Positions 11,360-22,534 of a DNA stretch of 64,000 bases are shown in pieces. The stretch covers positions 128,928,277-128,992,276 of the forward strand of contig OX352761.1 of NCBI GenBank assembly GCA_947095585.1, written 5' to 3'. The position numbers were made by a program, and so were the translations under genes. The notes beneath the pieces were generated by a model that saw nothing but the letters and a program-made list of their open reading frames with translations, had not been told where the DNA came from and did not search any database. Origin of the DNA: Nephrocerus scutellatus. Lineage: Eukaryota; Arthropoda; Insecta; Diptera; Pipunculidae. Within the stretch, counting starts at the first letter, position 1. The number at the start of each line of letters is the position of its first letter.

Positions 11360-11580
11360 GCTCGTACCATGACCATGACGTCAGGGAGTACTGTTTCGGC
11401 AAGTTATTTGTGGCAGGAATATTGGGCCGTGCATACTGGTCTAATGGTGTTCCGGCACTGGTCGCTAGAGGTGTGGTCTGGTTCACGGATCGATTGAAGA
11501 TGGAATCTGGAGTTGGAACCAACAACAAAGTATCGATCCCACGGTTTTCAACGATGAACTTCATGCCATTGGGATCTGCG
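11360..11580 (-). CDS. Candidate internal coding exon of an unidentified gene
   Basis: On the minus strand a pyrimidine-rich acceptor (TTTATCCTAG, AG at 11582-11581) opens a 221-nt segment with no stop. It ends at a good donor (GTAAGG, starting at 11359). The frame gives 73 codons, starting ADPNGMKFIVENRGID, with TPDSIFNRSVNQTTPLATSA in the middle and SLTSWSWYE at the end. Codon third positions are richer in G/C than the flanks. NRS and NQT are potential N-glycosylation sites, which would suit an extracellular protein, but I see no named domain. The frame also stays open past the donor to a TAG at 11319, so the exon could end later. The plus strand is open too, so coding direction is inferred from the splice sites. 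Confidence 0.42.
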
Positions 11581-14089
11581 CTAGGATAAACCTTTGTAAA
11601 GGTATTTAGGGCGCCTCACCGTCACCTCCAATTTATGTACGACAGTAACGTTATAAGGGTTCAAATCATTTGCGCATGTACTTTTCATTTAATTAAATTT
11701 CTTACCAAACCTTTCATAAGACAGCAAAATTCTTCATTAAATTTCGATTATTTATGCCATTCATTGCTTTAAAATTCGATGGATTCCAACCAATTCAATG
11801 AGTTCCCTTCTCTATTGTTCCTTTTGTTTCAAGACGAACACGTCCAACTCCAGCAAACTACTGACGTAGTAAAGTTAAAACAAATTTCCATTCACCAAAG
11901 TGGAATTGCGTGCTTAACGAGAATGTCTGCAATACTCACCGCATTACCGCAACGCGTCGTTGTTGTTGTCGTCGTCGTTAGGCGAAAGCATCATCGGAGA
12001 AAGTTCATTGAAAAGTTCTACGCAAACAGGTAAAAAGTCGACTTTGTTTTTCGGTAAAACAATCCACGCTGAGTTAGCCTACGAGTACCTACTTTCCTGA
12101 CTAATATTGAGAGGCAGCAAAAAGTTCATCATGGCGAGATTATGCATAATAAAGTTCGGCAAAGCCACTGCATTTGAAAGGAAAACTTTTCGAGAGGACA
12201 TATACTCAAGATTTAATGAAATATCGACAAAATCAGCATATACTATCAATCGAGTTATTGATTTTGTTCTACATAGTAAGGGAATATTTTAGGTGGTGAG
12301 GTTTTGCGGTTAGTGTTGAGTTTTTTTGTTGTTCTTTAATTTCAGCACAGAACTTTGTGTAAACTTTAAACCATTAAACTATATCAATGTAGTTCTTTGT
12401 ATTGCATTTAAAACAACATCTGAAGTGTAAACACAAAACACACGCAAATACATATGAACATAACACTTCAAATTCCAACTATCCAACTGGGACTCATTTC
12501 AGTGGATAATAAACGACAATCTCTGATATAAATGATCATCCCAAAGGATATATTTCTTTGAGTCCATTACCTAATATTTATACTATGCTGCGCTGCTTTT
12601 TGTAACTGATTGCGCGCAATGTCACCATGTGATGTGAAACATGATACGAGTCTGTGTGTCTCTTGGATGTGTACTTGATATTATCGCACACTTTACGAAT
12701 CCGTAATACTTTACTTAGTTGCAATATGATATCTGTGTTCTCCTCAATCTTAATCTGCAATTAATTCGGGCGGAACTCTTGGCACTCGGTCTCGTCGACA
12801 TCACTGGACAATCACAGAACATACTGACCAGAAACGTATACATGGTGATGAACATTTCGTACTCGTTTACCTTTTGTCGTCTAGGAGGACATGAGAAGAT
12901 GGCCTCGTAGACACCAGAGATAACATAACATGTATGTGTGAAAACAAACGGCTAAATCAGCATCATCGTTACAATAACAATCGGTAAGTTAGTTAAGCAT
13001 TCGCCATTTACAGGATTCCGACCCGTAATAATTGTTCATTTACGTTTATGGCTTAGGAATGGCGCAATTGCTGACGATACTTGCCACCCGCCTGCAAGAG
13101 TAATGATGACCCGCATTTCGAAGACCTGCTGTGCTATTCAATGTCTATGTCCTGTTCAGCATGAAACAACACAACATATCAGCAGAATAAAATTTATGTG
13201 CTCAGGAAATTTATTGACTATACTTGGGTACTAATGGAGCATGTGATAGCTGATGGCCGTCCATATGCCACTATAGCAAACCTTTGATCAATTAGAAGGA
13301 GGAAAATAACGTATTTCCCAAGATTGGGTAACTCTTTAGGACGATTTTCAACTGTATGCTAAAGCGGTTCTTACTATAGTGTTCTTGAAAAGACATCAGT
13401 TTTTTGTTACCTTAGTATACCACAGAGTAAACCAAAGTAAACAAACATTCTCTCATTGGACATTTTTCTTTTCTTTCTTTGATAAACGGCAGCTCCTTTA
13501 AATAAAGATAAAGCTTAGCACGCACTTAAATCTTTTATTGTCCTAACACTTGGAATGGTCGTCACTTTATCCCACATCACTTAACTATGCAACTAAATAT
13601 TTTACCATCTTTGTGCTGTTGGTTATAAAAGCAGAAGGACAAGATCATGGAGAAGGAAGGCAATAGTTTGCTTGACTATCATCTTTTATACATAGCTAAC
13701 CAAGTGAGAGGACACTACCATTACCTGGCGGTCTGATAAAGGTGTGATAACGTTTGCCACTCTTGTTCATACTTAACGCACACACACATTCCGGCAATAA
13801 CTCAAGCGGGCTTTATGTCACATTATTTCTAATTCAACATTTAGCAAAGCGAAAGAAATGCATTTGCGAGACACAATTTTTCACCATAAAAATAGATCAC
13901 TTCGTTTCACGGCTTTGAATGTGATTGCGAAGTGAAGGAGGGGGAAGAACAAAACTCCCCTGTTCCCCTATCAGCCCGATCCAGCAACCGCAACTAACCC
14001 GCAAACAAACAAACAAATGAAACATTTAAGCCAAATCTCGTGAAAATCCTGAGAATTCTTTTTCTTCTTCATTGTTCATTCGTTCACAG
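11581..14089. other. No firm gene; possible weak splice-bounded ORF
   Basis: The plus frame 11779-12033 is open. It contains a GTT/GTC run coding for a row of valines (about 11957-11980) and ends at a CAG|GTAAAA donor-like site (donor at 12030). A pyrimidine-rich AAG precedes residue 19. It may be an exon but has no recognisable sequence. A pyrimidine tract ending in TTTCAG at about 12355 is followed by only a short frame. The rest is ordinary AT-rich DNA. Confidence 0.35.
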
Positions 14090-14308
14090 GATAATTCAGA
14101 TGAATGTGCTTGGCGACTGTTAGCAAGAGTTTTCAAAAGATATCCCCGCGCCCTGAGAAAGGATAAAAATGTAAATCGCACATTTAAAACAAGGACGAAG
14201 CGAAGACGTCATGACGACGACGACAACCTTTGTTCCAAGTTATTTTTGAATGTCCTTTGCTGTTTTTTTTGTCGTTTCGTTTCGTTTATACGCTTTATGT
14301 ACGTTTAG
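14090..14308 (+). CDS. Candidate exon beginning with an LDLa-like DNSDEC end
   Basis: A long pyrimidine tract (TTTTTCTTCTTC...CGTTCACAG) ends at AG 14088-14089 and opens directly into an in-frame segment of 72 codons and a TAG. The first residues, DNSDECAWRLLARVFKRYPR, start with D-x-S-D-E-C. That is the closing calcium-binding signature of an LDL-receptor class A repeat, which would put most of the repeat in the upstream exon. A basic stretch, TFKTRTKRRRHDDDD, and a Cys/Phe-rich C-terminus follow. A donor-like GTAAAT inside (about 14171) could end the exon earlier, leaving the rest as intron. No upstream exon was found. The gene is unidentified, and the LDLa reading rests on six residues. 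Confidence 0.4.
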   Translation, partial: DNSDECAWRLLARVFKRYPRALRKDKNVNRTFKTRTKRRRHDDDDNLCSKLFLNVLCCFFCRFVSFIRFMYV

Positions 14309-15343
14309 CCAATCACTACTTTTACACTTAACTTACAATTTGCATAAATCCAAAATGGAAGGACGAACGAGGAACATTCGAACAAAAAAAAATGGTTATG
14401 TAAAGGAATTGGCTTCCTTTGTGTCAGTATGAATTCTGTTGAGTACCATTTAGTTGCACCAATGCGACGAAGAAAATAACTAAACTGGAATTGCTAAGAT
14501 GGGAAAAAATCGCTTAACTCGAACGGAAATATGTGCGTTCACAGTAAGAAGAGTACCGCAAAATTATCGGTTAAAAGAACGCATTGTCCAAAAAGATACT
14601 TTGCAGTCGACTGCAGAGGATAGTTTTGAGAAGGAACTGTACGCTACATTCGAAGTTTGTTAGATGCCAAATCACAAAATAAATTTTTTTAGACTTTAAT
14701 AATTAATTAAGGTTTGATTAAATGTTTGAATTCTTGTGTTTGTAAGATGCCTAAATATTAAATTTAGTTAGTAATCATTGGTGAGTACATTTAGTATTCC
14801 AATTTTTACATCATTACATAGTATAGTGAATTTTAATAAGACAAAGCAAACAAATCTACAAACTAAACAGGCAATTTGGCCAACACTATTTATGCAGGCA
14901 TAGCTAAAATTAAAACTGTGGTACTAGGCAATAAACCCAAAAACTAGAAGGCACATACTGTAAAAGGATATGTCACAACAAGGTGGCGGCGCTGCAATTT
15001 ATTTCAATAATCGCATCTCTTCTAAAGTTTTGAGCGCAAATGGCTCTAGCGATCTTTGTAGATATTTAAAATGGGAATAACATATTGTGTACAATAGAAA
15101 ATATTTATATGACCCCTATATATCCTAGAAAATATTCTTGAGCAAGTCAGTATCCACTCTCCGAAAAATATTGTTAGTTAGTGGAGATTTAAATATAAAT
15201 ATATTGCATTTACTCTTTTATTTATTTATTTTATTTATTATCATTAGTTAGTATATAATGCTTTTCATCAGGACTTTGCATATCAAAAAATGTATTTCAT
15301 TTTTTTGTGAGTCCTGGGACTGAGATGTCAGGCGTAGAAAAAA
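14309..15343. other. No gene recognised
   Basis: AT-rich DNA with TTTATTTATTT-type runs near 15219-15240. No frame, repeat end or RNA gene can be supported. Confidence 0.45.
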
Positions 15344-16030
15344 AATGGACACGCCTTAAAAATACTGTCATTAGTACTGCTGACTCATCATAGGCAGTAG
15401 TCGTAGAGATCGGAACGACTGGTTCGATGACGAATGTAAGCTAGCGACTGAACGTAAGAATGTTGCGTACCGAGCAATTCAACAATCTCATAGAACGCGG
15501 GCACGCGAAGATGAATATAAAAAGCTCAGAAGATATGAAAAAACAGTTCACCGGCGAAAGAAAGCAGCCTGGGAGAAGAATCTCGTCCATGAACTAGAAC
15601 AGTACAGAGAGCAAGGACCGCAGCAGGCGTGGAAGTTCTACCAAAGAGTCCGCGGTATGACGCAATATACACTGCGTTGCACATACTGCAAAGACAAAGA
15701 CGGTAATCTGATCGCCGATCTTAAAGGCATCTTAAAGCGATGGGGAGACCACTTTCATGAGTTGCTAAATGGCCAGTTAACTGAGGAATTGGAGACTCCA
15801 CCAATGACCGAAGATCATACTATGCTGCCGCCAACAAGTATAGACGAAGTTAGCAGAGCGATAAATAGGCTCAAAAATAATAAGGCCCCGGCATCTGATG
15901 GGATCCCAGCGGAACTGATAAAATATGTCTAGAGTTTCAAACTCATTACACCATCTTTGTATAGACTTTAAAGCAGCCTATGATAGATAGATAGACTTTA
16001 TAAAGCCTGCCGAGAATTCGGCATCATATA
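15344..16030 (+). pseudogene. RTE-like retrotransposon, linker and first RT block
   Basis: This is the best-preserved central part of the RTE family. Coding starts in the endonuclease-RT linker (RNDWFDDECKLATERKN-like at about 15410-15460). It continues through CTYCKDKDGNLIADLKGIL and RWGDHFHELLNGQL to RAINRLKNNKAPASDGIPAE, a typical RT entry block (15657-15932). At about 15932 the sequence jumps to the motif A region (IDFKAAYDR, about 15958-15985), matching the copy at 5048-6360 but skipping the part between. It stops near 16025, where a different retrotransposon fragment begins. The linker and entry block are almost free of stops, so this copy is younger or less decayed than the one at 5 kb. 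Confidence 0.85.
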
Positions 16031-16045
16031 ACCTATATCTTCCAC

Positions 16046-16860
16046 TATATTCTTACATGTTCCATGTATTCAACTCATTGGAAGCGAGCAAAGATTCTTG
16101 TGCCGAAAATAAGATCACCCATAGTAAACGATTATGATATCATTGCTATTTTGGCGGCTTTATCTAAAGTATTTGAGGAAGGCTTAAGCAAAAAGATAAA
16201 AACGCACGTCAACCAATTTAATATGCTATCTTTGCTTCAATCGGGTTTAGGATAGGTTTAAGCTGTATGTATTTCAGCCTTGTTTAAAATTTCTGATGAA
16301 ATCCAACAGAATCTTGTTAAAGATGAGATATCCATAATGATTCTTATCGACTTTTCTAAGGCTCTTGAATCTTTCAACTGCGATCTTGTTGATGAACACG
16401 CTCCACCGCAATTTTAATTTTTCTCTGACAGACAATAAACTTGTTTTGAGTTACAGGCGATCTATCACAATTTAATGTCAACTTTTTGTCAGATTTCACA
16501 AGGCTTACCTCAACGATCAATACTTGGACTTATTTTATTTTCGTTGTTAATTTACGACCTCCCTACCGTAATTAATAATTATCACTTATGATGTGCAGTT
16601 GTACTTCTGTTCTTCTATTGGCTTGGTAGAGAATGTGGTGGCAAGGGTCAGTGAAGACCTCCAATCAATTCTGTTGTTGTCCTGTCAAAACAAGGTCCTA
16701 CTTAACGCTATTAACACGAAGGCTATCACTTTACACAAGGACCTTATCGACACTTCATCGTTTCCTGACTTAATTCTGGATAACATGAGAAAAGAGAAAA
16801 TTTGGGTCAAAGGTGGTGTTTTACAGAGTATCCAGGCAGTACTTTTGCCCAAGAAAACCG
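16046..16860 (+). pseudogene. Jockey-group non-LTR reverse transcriptase fragment
   Basis: Frameshifted RT from a family different from the RTE and CR1 copies. It reads THWKRAKILVPKI, then a degenerate form of the N-x-YRPIAILPALSKVFE block at 16110-16180 and LLQSGLG (family QSGFR). ISIMILIDFSKAL follows as motif A near 16330-16370, then GLPQRSILGLILFSLLI as motif B (about 16503-16545), where the usual Gly-Ser and Gly-Pro positions have changed. The motif C box expected at about 16575-16600 reads as stop/YxxxQLY, without an intact DD. The 16593-16874 frame continues as the post-RT thumb (SEDLQSI...NKVLLNAINTKA). The fragment abuts the RTE copy directly, so one was probably inserted next to or into the other. 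Confidence 0.7.
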
Positions 16861-17044
16861 AAAAGAAAGCTTAAATTTCTGTGCGCAAAAGAGAAACGAA
16901 CAAATAATTAAAAAAAATCATCATTGATGATGATGAACATTAATGTCTTGGAACGATCACCTTACTCACATCTTCTGAAAAATGTATGGGTCTCTTAGTT
17001 GTTTGTCGATTGACGCTCAGTTTTTACCAGTAAGGGATTTATTG

Positions 17045-17320
17045 CGGGAGGAATGCACAGGACTTTCAAAAAATTGGTGAAAAAAAACAGCCCATAAAAA
17101 TTAAAATTTTTCTTGTAAACGCTCTTATCCGAGATATACATGTGTAAAAAAATTGAAAAAAATCTGGTACATTTTTAACAAAAATTGTGTGGTAGCCCCC
17201 GACCACGGGGCGCGATCACAACCAAATTTTAAAAAAAATGTCGTCAATCGGAGATACACATGCGTATTAAATTTGAAAAAATCGGGTACTTTATTTTTAT
17301 AAAATTTGTATGGGAGCCCC
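17045..17320 (-). repeat. Foldback-family repeat units, reverse orientation
   Basis: Two to three diverged copies of the unit that fills the arms of the element at 34262-36211, in reverse orientation. Markers are CGAGATATACATGTGT near 17130 and CGGAGATACACATGCGT near 17250, each followed by a run like TTTGAAAAAATCGGGTA and a GGGGGCTCCC-type block. No terminal sequence is present, so this is an internal arm fragment. Confidence 0.6.
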
Positions 17321-17600
17321 CTCTGTTTAGTTGACTGATAAGTTCGAGAAGTACACGTCACAAAATACAACAATCCGCTTGCTGTTATTCAACGCGGGCA
17401 GCAGAGCGCAAAATAGCGAATAAATTTAAATAAATGTCGGACTGGTATTCTCATCTATTGTACCACAAAAAAAGTGAATGTAAAAATTTCTCTGGTTGCT
17501 GGAGAAAAAAAACTTTAAAACTCAAGTAAAAGAATATCGGAAGCGATATAGCCCCTGACTTACACAAAAGAGCGCCACAAGTCTACCACCATCGCCACCA

Positions 17601-17662
17601 CTATTCATTTTCGAACTCCGATTTCGTCTTCTTCAGCAGCTTAGATGACTCCAGAGACAAAC
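17601..17662 (-). CDS. Candidate terminal coding exon
   Basis: On the minus strand a textbook acceptor (TTTTATTTGCTTTAACAG, with AG at 17664-17663 and a possible CTTAAC branch site just upstream) leads into a 62-nt segment. Two bases complete a split codon, then the frame reads LSLESSKLLKKTKSEFENE and ends at TAG (plus 17601-17603). The other two frames stop earlier or make less sense. A short, charged, Ser/Lys/Glu-rich C-terminus is common in fly proteins but does not identify the gene. Upstream exons would lie at higher coordinates and were not found. No canonical polyadenylation signal is seen close by, and the nearest AATAAA on this strand is in the repeat at about 17290. Confidence 0.45.
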
Positions 17663-18281
17663 CTGTTAAAGCAAATAAAAGTTAAGTATATTAGTTGTTC
17701 ACTTTTTGTCGGCTATTACCATCAGGGAATGGTGAGCGGTTGATGGCTTCTTGTTATGACATCAGAGCGCGCCCTATGACGATCAGGGATCGACCTTATC
17801 GGCCAAAGACTAATAAAAGGTTAAGACTGCAAGCGGTTTTACGATAAAAATACCAGCGAACAAGAATATCCATATATAGATGGAGATTGCGATTGTATAT
17901 TGACGGATGCTTAGCGAACAGCTAAAATGTAAAGCGCTATTCTGCTGAGGATAATATGCAAATTTTTTTCTTCTGTTTGTGTCTGCAAATGTGTAATCGA
18001 ATTTCGTTCCACCTGACAATGCTCAACTTTTGCATTGATATTGCATCGTCATCATCATAGACATCGCCATCGCCAACATCGTCCAATGAAATTCTTCAGA
18101 AGTCTTGTAAGGAATTTCATAAAAACTCAAGAATGGGTAATGTGAAACCAGCAGTAGCAATGAGAGCAGAAAAAATAAAACTTTCAATGGCGCGGCGCGG
18201 TCGTATAATCGTAGTTTTCCAATATATTTAACTTTAGTTATTGTGGAATTTTTTTCCATTTCAATTTTGTGGTTTTCTTAA
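17663..18281. other. Presumed intron or spacer
   Basis: Two minus frames (17810-18019 and 18023-18259) have no family signature, and I see no donor-acceptor pairing. This stretch is probably intron upstream of the exon at 17601-17662. Confidence 0.35.
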
Positions 18282-19947
18282 CCCTCCTGTTACTTTTGGG
18301 TTCTTTCTTGAACCAAAACGATTTAAAAATTCTAAGCTTTCGCATGTATTTTTAAATAATTTTTAGAGAAATTAGCCACTTGTATTAGTTGTATTAATCA
18401 TATTACTACGGAAATGTGTTGCCCAAAATATTTTTATTTTCTTCATCTTTCACTACCTTCCTCGATGTTTAAGGCATTCAAAACAATATTCACAATTGTG
18501 TTATTTAAATAGCTCTCACGCAGTGAGGGGCTGAGCCCATTCTTATGCAAAACGATAATATCCATGCTTGGTAATATAACTCAAGTTAATCTGGGCAGCT
18601 GCTGCATTACCAACCATTAACGCTAAATATGTCGATATCATTCTGTTTACCTGGAAGACGATCATCGAATTCAGGGCTAAGAAATCATGCGTCGCTCTCT
18701 ATGCAATAAGTAAAATCCTTTGTAAGAAATGGGTTATGTAAAACCCTTTGATTGTACACAACTTTTTTACACCAAAGCTTTGCAAATAAAGCGCTAAATT
18801 GGTGGCCAGCGATGAGCAAAATAGCTAGCATCAGCTAGATTCACAGGAGTTTTACAGTCCTGTCCGACCAATATCATAAACACCTTTTACCTCATGACAT
18901 ATTTATCAATTATTCGAGACGTGCAGTGCAGTACGACTTAAAGGCACTTTTGTTACCAGATCTTATGAGATCTGCAATATACTGCAGGCAGTACCAAGAT
19001 ATATGATACTTTATTATGCTGATTACTTCATTCCAAACTGAGCTTTAACCTCAAATTTGTTTACCAGCTTTCGACTAGAGGATATTGAAAGGACGGAGGA
19101 GTAACCTGATAATTTGACGTTATGGTGTATACTGATGCATCCAAGATAAAGGATGGACTCGGTTCAGGAGTCTACTGTGATGAAATTAATCTCTCAAAGT
19201 TATACAGGCTTCCTGATTAGACTAGACTATAGACAAGAAATGCGCAATCGAAACTATTTATGCGATCGACTTTTATTTAAAATTGCCAAGAACTTGCTTC
19301 GATAAGCTAAATCCTGGACATATGGGTGGAAAGGCACACCAATGATAATGCGGACCAATTAGCATAGAAGCAGGGTGTCACTATGGACCCCCGGCTTAAT
19401 GGAAAGAGTTCAGTCATGGAACTAATTATCTCCCTACATATAGTTCTATTTTACAACTACAGGGTGAGGCAATTTGGCCAACTGGTTATGGTCTTCCTCC
19501 CACCGAGTTGATCTCCAGATCTCGGAAGGATATTGCCAGAGCTATGGCTCATTGCACATAACACCTTATAAAGGATCTGATGAGATGAGAAACTCCCTTC
19601 ACTATCTTTGCATATGTCCGTCCTTATCAGTGCCCAGATTTTGCAATCTAGGCAAACCATTCTTTGTCGACTTGAAAAACCTTTTGGACCACAGGATCAT
19701 CGAACTGGTGTCGTAATTGAATGCTACAGGTGGATTTAAAAAACCTTTCAAAACCTTTCATAAGGCTTCCCAGAACAGTGGTATCAAAATGGCGCAGTAG
19801 TGTACTAATTAAGACTCTCTCAAGTGTCGCGAGGACCGCCACACTATACCTAAATACATCGCATTTTCTTAGTTTTGTTACAAAATTTTTTTATTTTTGC
19901 ATAAAATGCCCTCAAATAGGATACGCCGTATAATTTTCTTGACGGGT
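18282..19947. mobile_element. piggyBac-like non-autonomous element with TTAA duplication
   Basis: Left end TTAA|CCCTCCTGTTAC (TTAA at 18278-18281) and right end GTAACAGAAGGG|TTAA (TTAA at 19948-19951) are inverted over at least 12 bp with one mismatch. Ends beginning CCC and an exact TTAA target duplication are the hallmarks of the piggyBac superfamily. The 1,666 bp inside hold no piggyBac transposase. They hold a decayed RNase H region of a non-LTR retrotransposon (19080-19725), presumably a nested insertion. The element must have moved with transposase supplied elsewhere. Confidence 0.65.
19080..19725 (+). pseudogene. RNase H and C-terminal region of an I/LOA-like retrotransposon
   Basis: Plus-strand relic inside the TTAA-flanked element. 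It opens with VYTDASKIKDGLGSGVYCDE at about 19120-19180, the first strand of an RNase H domain with its catalytic Asp. After a frameshifted centre comes a block like VEGHTNDNADQLA (about 19325-19365), the His-and-Asp end of RNase H. The C-terminal region includes DEMRNSLHYLCICPSL (about 19575-19625), corresponding to the E-x-x-H-x-L-C-x-C-P tail common to I, LOA and R1 elements, and then the family's LGxxFxxLxxL run. It differs in sequence from the RNase H copy at 58225-59045, so it is a second family. Confidence 0.7.
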
Positions 19948-19951
19948 AACA

Positions 19952-20869
19952 GAAGGGTTAAACACAACCTCCTATTAAGATGAAACCATCACATCAGCCG
20001 GGATGAGTCCTATATTGGATCAACCGATATGCTTCTGCAAAAACCATCGAGACTATAGACTTTTCTTTCCATCCAAAACGTTAGCGCGCTTGTGAGATAA
20101 AATTTTATGGATATTTATCCAAAATGGAATTCCCAACTGAATCGGATAAAAATGAACGAACCGAGAAACTATGTGGGAGCAGGGAGCCATGAGACGATTG
20201 TTCAAAGGAGCACATCATCACGCACTCTCCTCTGTTCTTTTAAATTTCCATAAGAAGTTAAAATGATTTTATGTTTGGATTTTATCGTTTGTTGTAAATT
20301 TTGATTCCGAATTAATGGTAACATATTATTATTGCCCAAAGTACAAGTGTTGCTGCTGTTGGTAGTTAAATTGTCAGGCATTAGTATGGCAGGGATGCTG
20401 AAGCTGTGAAAGACTGTTGCGATTATAGGTATAAGGGGAAATGCGAAATTACATGATAATGTTCGACACCCATTCCTCTGTTATGAAAAGGATGTCTTGA
20501 TTGTTTTCACAGTTGATGTTTAAATTTATACTGCGTAAATGTTGCTGCATAAATTTTACTTAGCACTCAACTTCAGCCTGGCATTCAAATCGGAATTTTA
20601 ACTGCGGCAACTACATCGAGAATCACTAAAGCCTTGTAGCGATGTACTTAAACGGTTTGGTTAACGGTTTTCTTAGCAATTTGTAGAAAATGTCGTTTTA
20701 ATGTTGCATCCCAATTGCGTTTGGATCGCACTGAAAATGTGTACTAACAAAGATAACATAAGCTTTCCAACCATCACAAAGGACTTGTATATTACCTAAT
20801 AAAAGTCCACTACTTGTTGTATTATGTCGGTAATGCAAAGTAGCGTAAGTAGTCATCATCAATCTCAGT
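19952..20869. other. No gene recognised
   Basis: No coding, repeat or RNA feature is supported between the TTAA element and the CR1 copy. Confidence 0.45.
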
Positions 20870-22500
20870 AAAAATTTATTTTCAACTGCTGGTAAAAATC
20901 AAAACGCTTTTTACCAACGCCAACGCTTGCCAACACACTTAGACCAGTACTGGTCTTTGTGATACCACGTTGATCTAGAGAACATTTTCTCTTTAAGAAG
21001 TGAAAGAGGATATGTCGATATGCATGCATTTTGAATGCCTGTGGGTCATATTGATGCGGACTGAGCTTGGTAAAGCATTCCACATTCGTGTTGTTCGACT
21101 AAAGAAAGAGTACTTAGTACTTAGAAGACTTAAAACCATCCAACACACCTTGGATTGAACGGTTTAAAAGATAGCTTCTAATCCATTGAAGCAGGGTTAC
21201 ATCGATTCCAAAAGCACGTATTTTAGACAGAAGAGTTTGGTGCCAAACTCTGTCAAAGGCCTTTGAAATATCAAGTGCTACAAACTTTGCTTTTACCAAA
21301 CTTGTGAAAAGACTGGTTCCACTTTTCGGTGAGATATGCCATCAGTTCACCAGTATAACGTTGTCCACGGAAGCCGTTTTGGCGGTCATTGGGTAGTTCT
21401 CGTGATTCAAGATATTTCTTAAGCTGACGGTTAATCAGCGTTTCCATGAACTTAGAAAGGAGGGACGTTATTGGTAATTACGAAGAAAGCCATAACGGTT
21501 CACATTTTTGGTATAATAATAATAATATTCGGCGCGGCAGACCATTGCGGTCCAAGGCCTTACTTCTCGCAACCATTTATGTTGAGCATGTATATTTTTG
21601 CACACAAATGAAGGGGACCTACAATTTAAGGCCGGATCTGAGCCACGGTGCCTACCCAGAAGTATAGGATAAGTATAAAAGCTTACGCAATGGTAATGAC
21701 AGCGATGAAGAACACCTCTTCAGAAGTAATGTGGGAATACCATCTTGTCCAGCGGATTTTTGTATGCTGAGTTCACTAAGAACTCTAGCCACTTTACGAG
21801 TACGAATGTAAATCTAATGCAAATGTAAATGCAAAGTGTGCAGCAAGTAGATTGGCCATGTCCTTAGAGCTGATAGCTAGAATGCCATTGTGAATGATAG
21901 TTGGAATTGTCGACGAGACACTGTTTTTGATTTTATTCACGAATGACCAAAGAATGTTACTACTGTTAGGACATTGTAGTAATTTTTGCCTCAATATTTG
22001 ATCATAGGCGAATTTGGCTCGCCGCATTTTTACATTACTATCATTTCTGGCACGCTTGTATTTTTGTCGGTTTTCCTGCTTACCTGCTTGTTCCTGGAAG
22101 CCTCTTTGCAGCTAAAATCATACCATAAGTCTTTCATACCAATGTGAATGATGGATGTTTGTTATCGCATCAGCGGCGGCATCCACGTCACTATTGAGGA
22201 AGCATAGCGACCAGTTAAATTTCCTGAAGAAGTATTAAGGCCGTCCCAATTGGCTTTCTCAATAATGCCATTCAATTCCTTTTTGGAGTTATTTCCTTAA
22301 CTGATTGTTCTAGATATGAGAAATTAGCTGATACAACACAATGGTCGGATGAGCCTAGAGGTGATGATACATAAACATTAACATATTTATCATGATCAGC
22401 GGTAAGAAACAAGTCCAGAGTGTTGGCGGAATGATTCCCAATATCAGGAGGTCGTGTAGGATCATTCATGAGCTGAGTAAGACTATTTGATGCAGCGAAT
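20870..22500 (-). pseudogene. CR1-like retrotransposon, internally deleted and SINE-interrupted
   Basis: Minus-strand CR1-like ORF2, reading from 22490 to 20870. It starts near the end of the endonuclease domain (ANTLDLFLTADHDKYVNVYV...SPLGSSDHCVVSANF, 22300-22440). The linker follows (RRAKFAYDQILRQKL, SSNILWSFVNKIKNS), then the RT (VALDISKAFDRVWHQTLLSK at about 21225-21290, RSYLLNRSIQGVLDGFKS at 21120-21190). It then jumps over the rest of the RT to the extreme C-terminus (CFTKLSPHQYDPQAFKMHAYRH, about 21010-21080). A SINE sits inside it at 21513-21656. The FADD catalytic box is in the deleted part. Copies at 2660, 49262, 52585 and 63858 belong to the same or a close family. Confidence 0.85.
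21513..21656 (-). repeat. tRNA-derived SINE with internal deletion
   Basis: Minus-strand SINE copy inserted in the CR1 relic. The (ATA)n tail side begins at about 21513 and the tail-proximal body is complete to GGCCGGATC (about 21638). The sequence then skips to the very start of the head (CTGAGCCACGGTGCC, about 21639-21653), so boxes A and B and the middle are gone. GTATA flanks both sides (21511-21515 and 21662-21666) and could be a short target duplication. Confidence 0.7.
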
Positions 22501-22534
22501 AGCTAGCGTTGTTAAAGAAAGCTCCTAGATTAAG

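Noticed and set aside
12332..12356. Strong-looking acceptor TTTAATTTCAG
   Set aside because: It is followed by only a short frame without a donor or recognisable peptide. A pyrimidine tract alone is weak evidence in AT-rich DNA.
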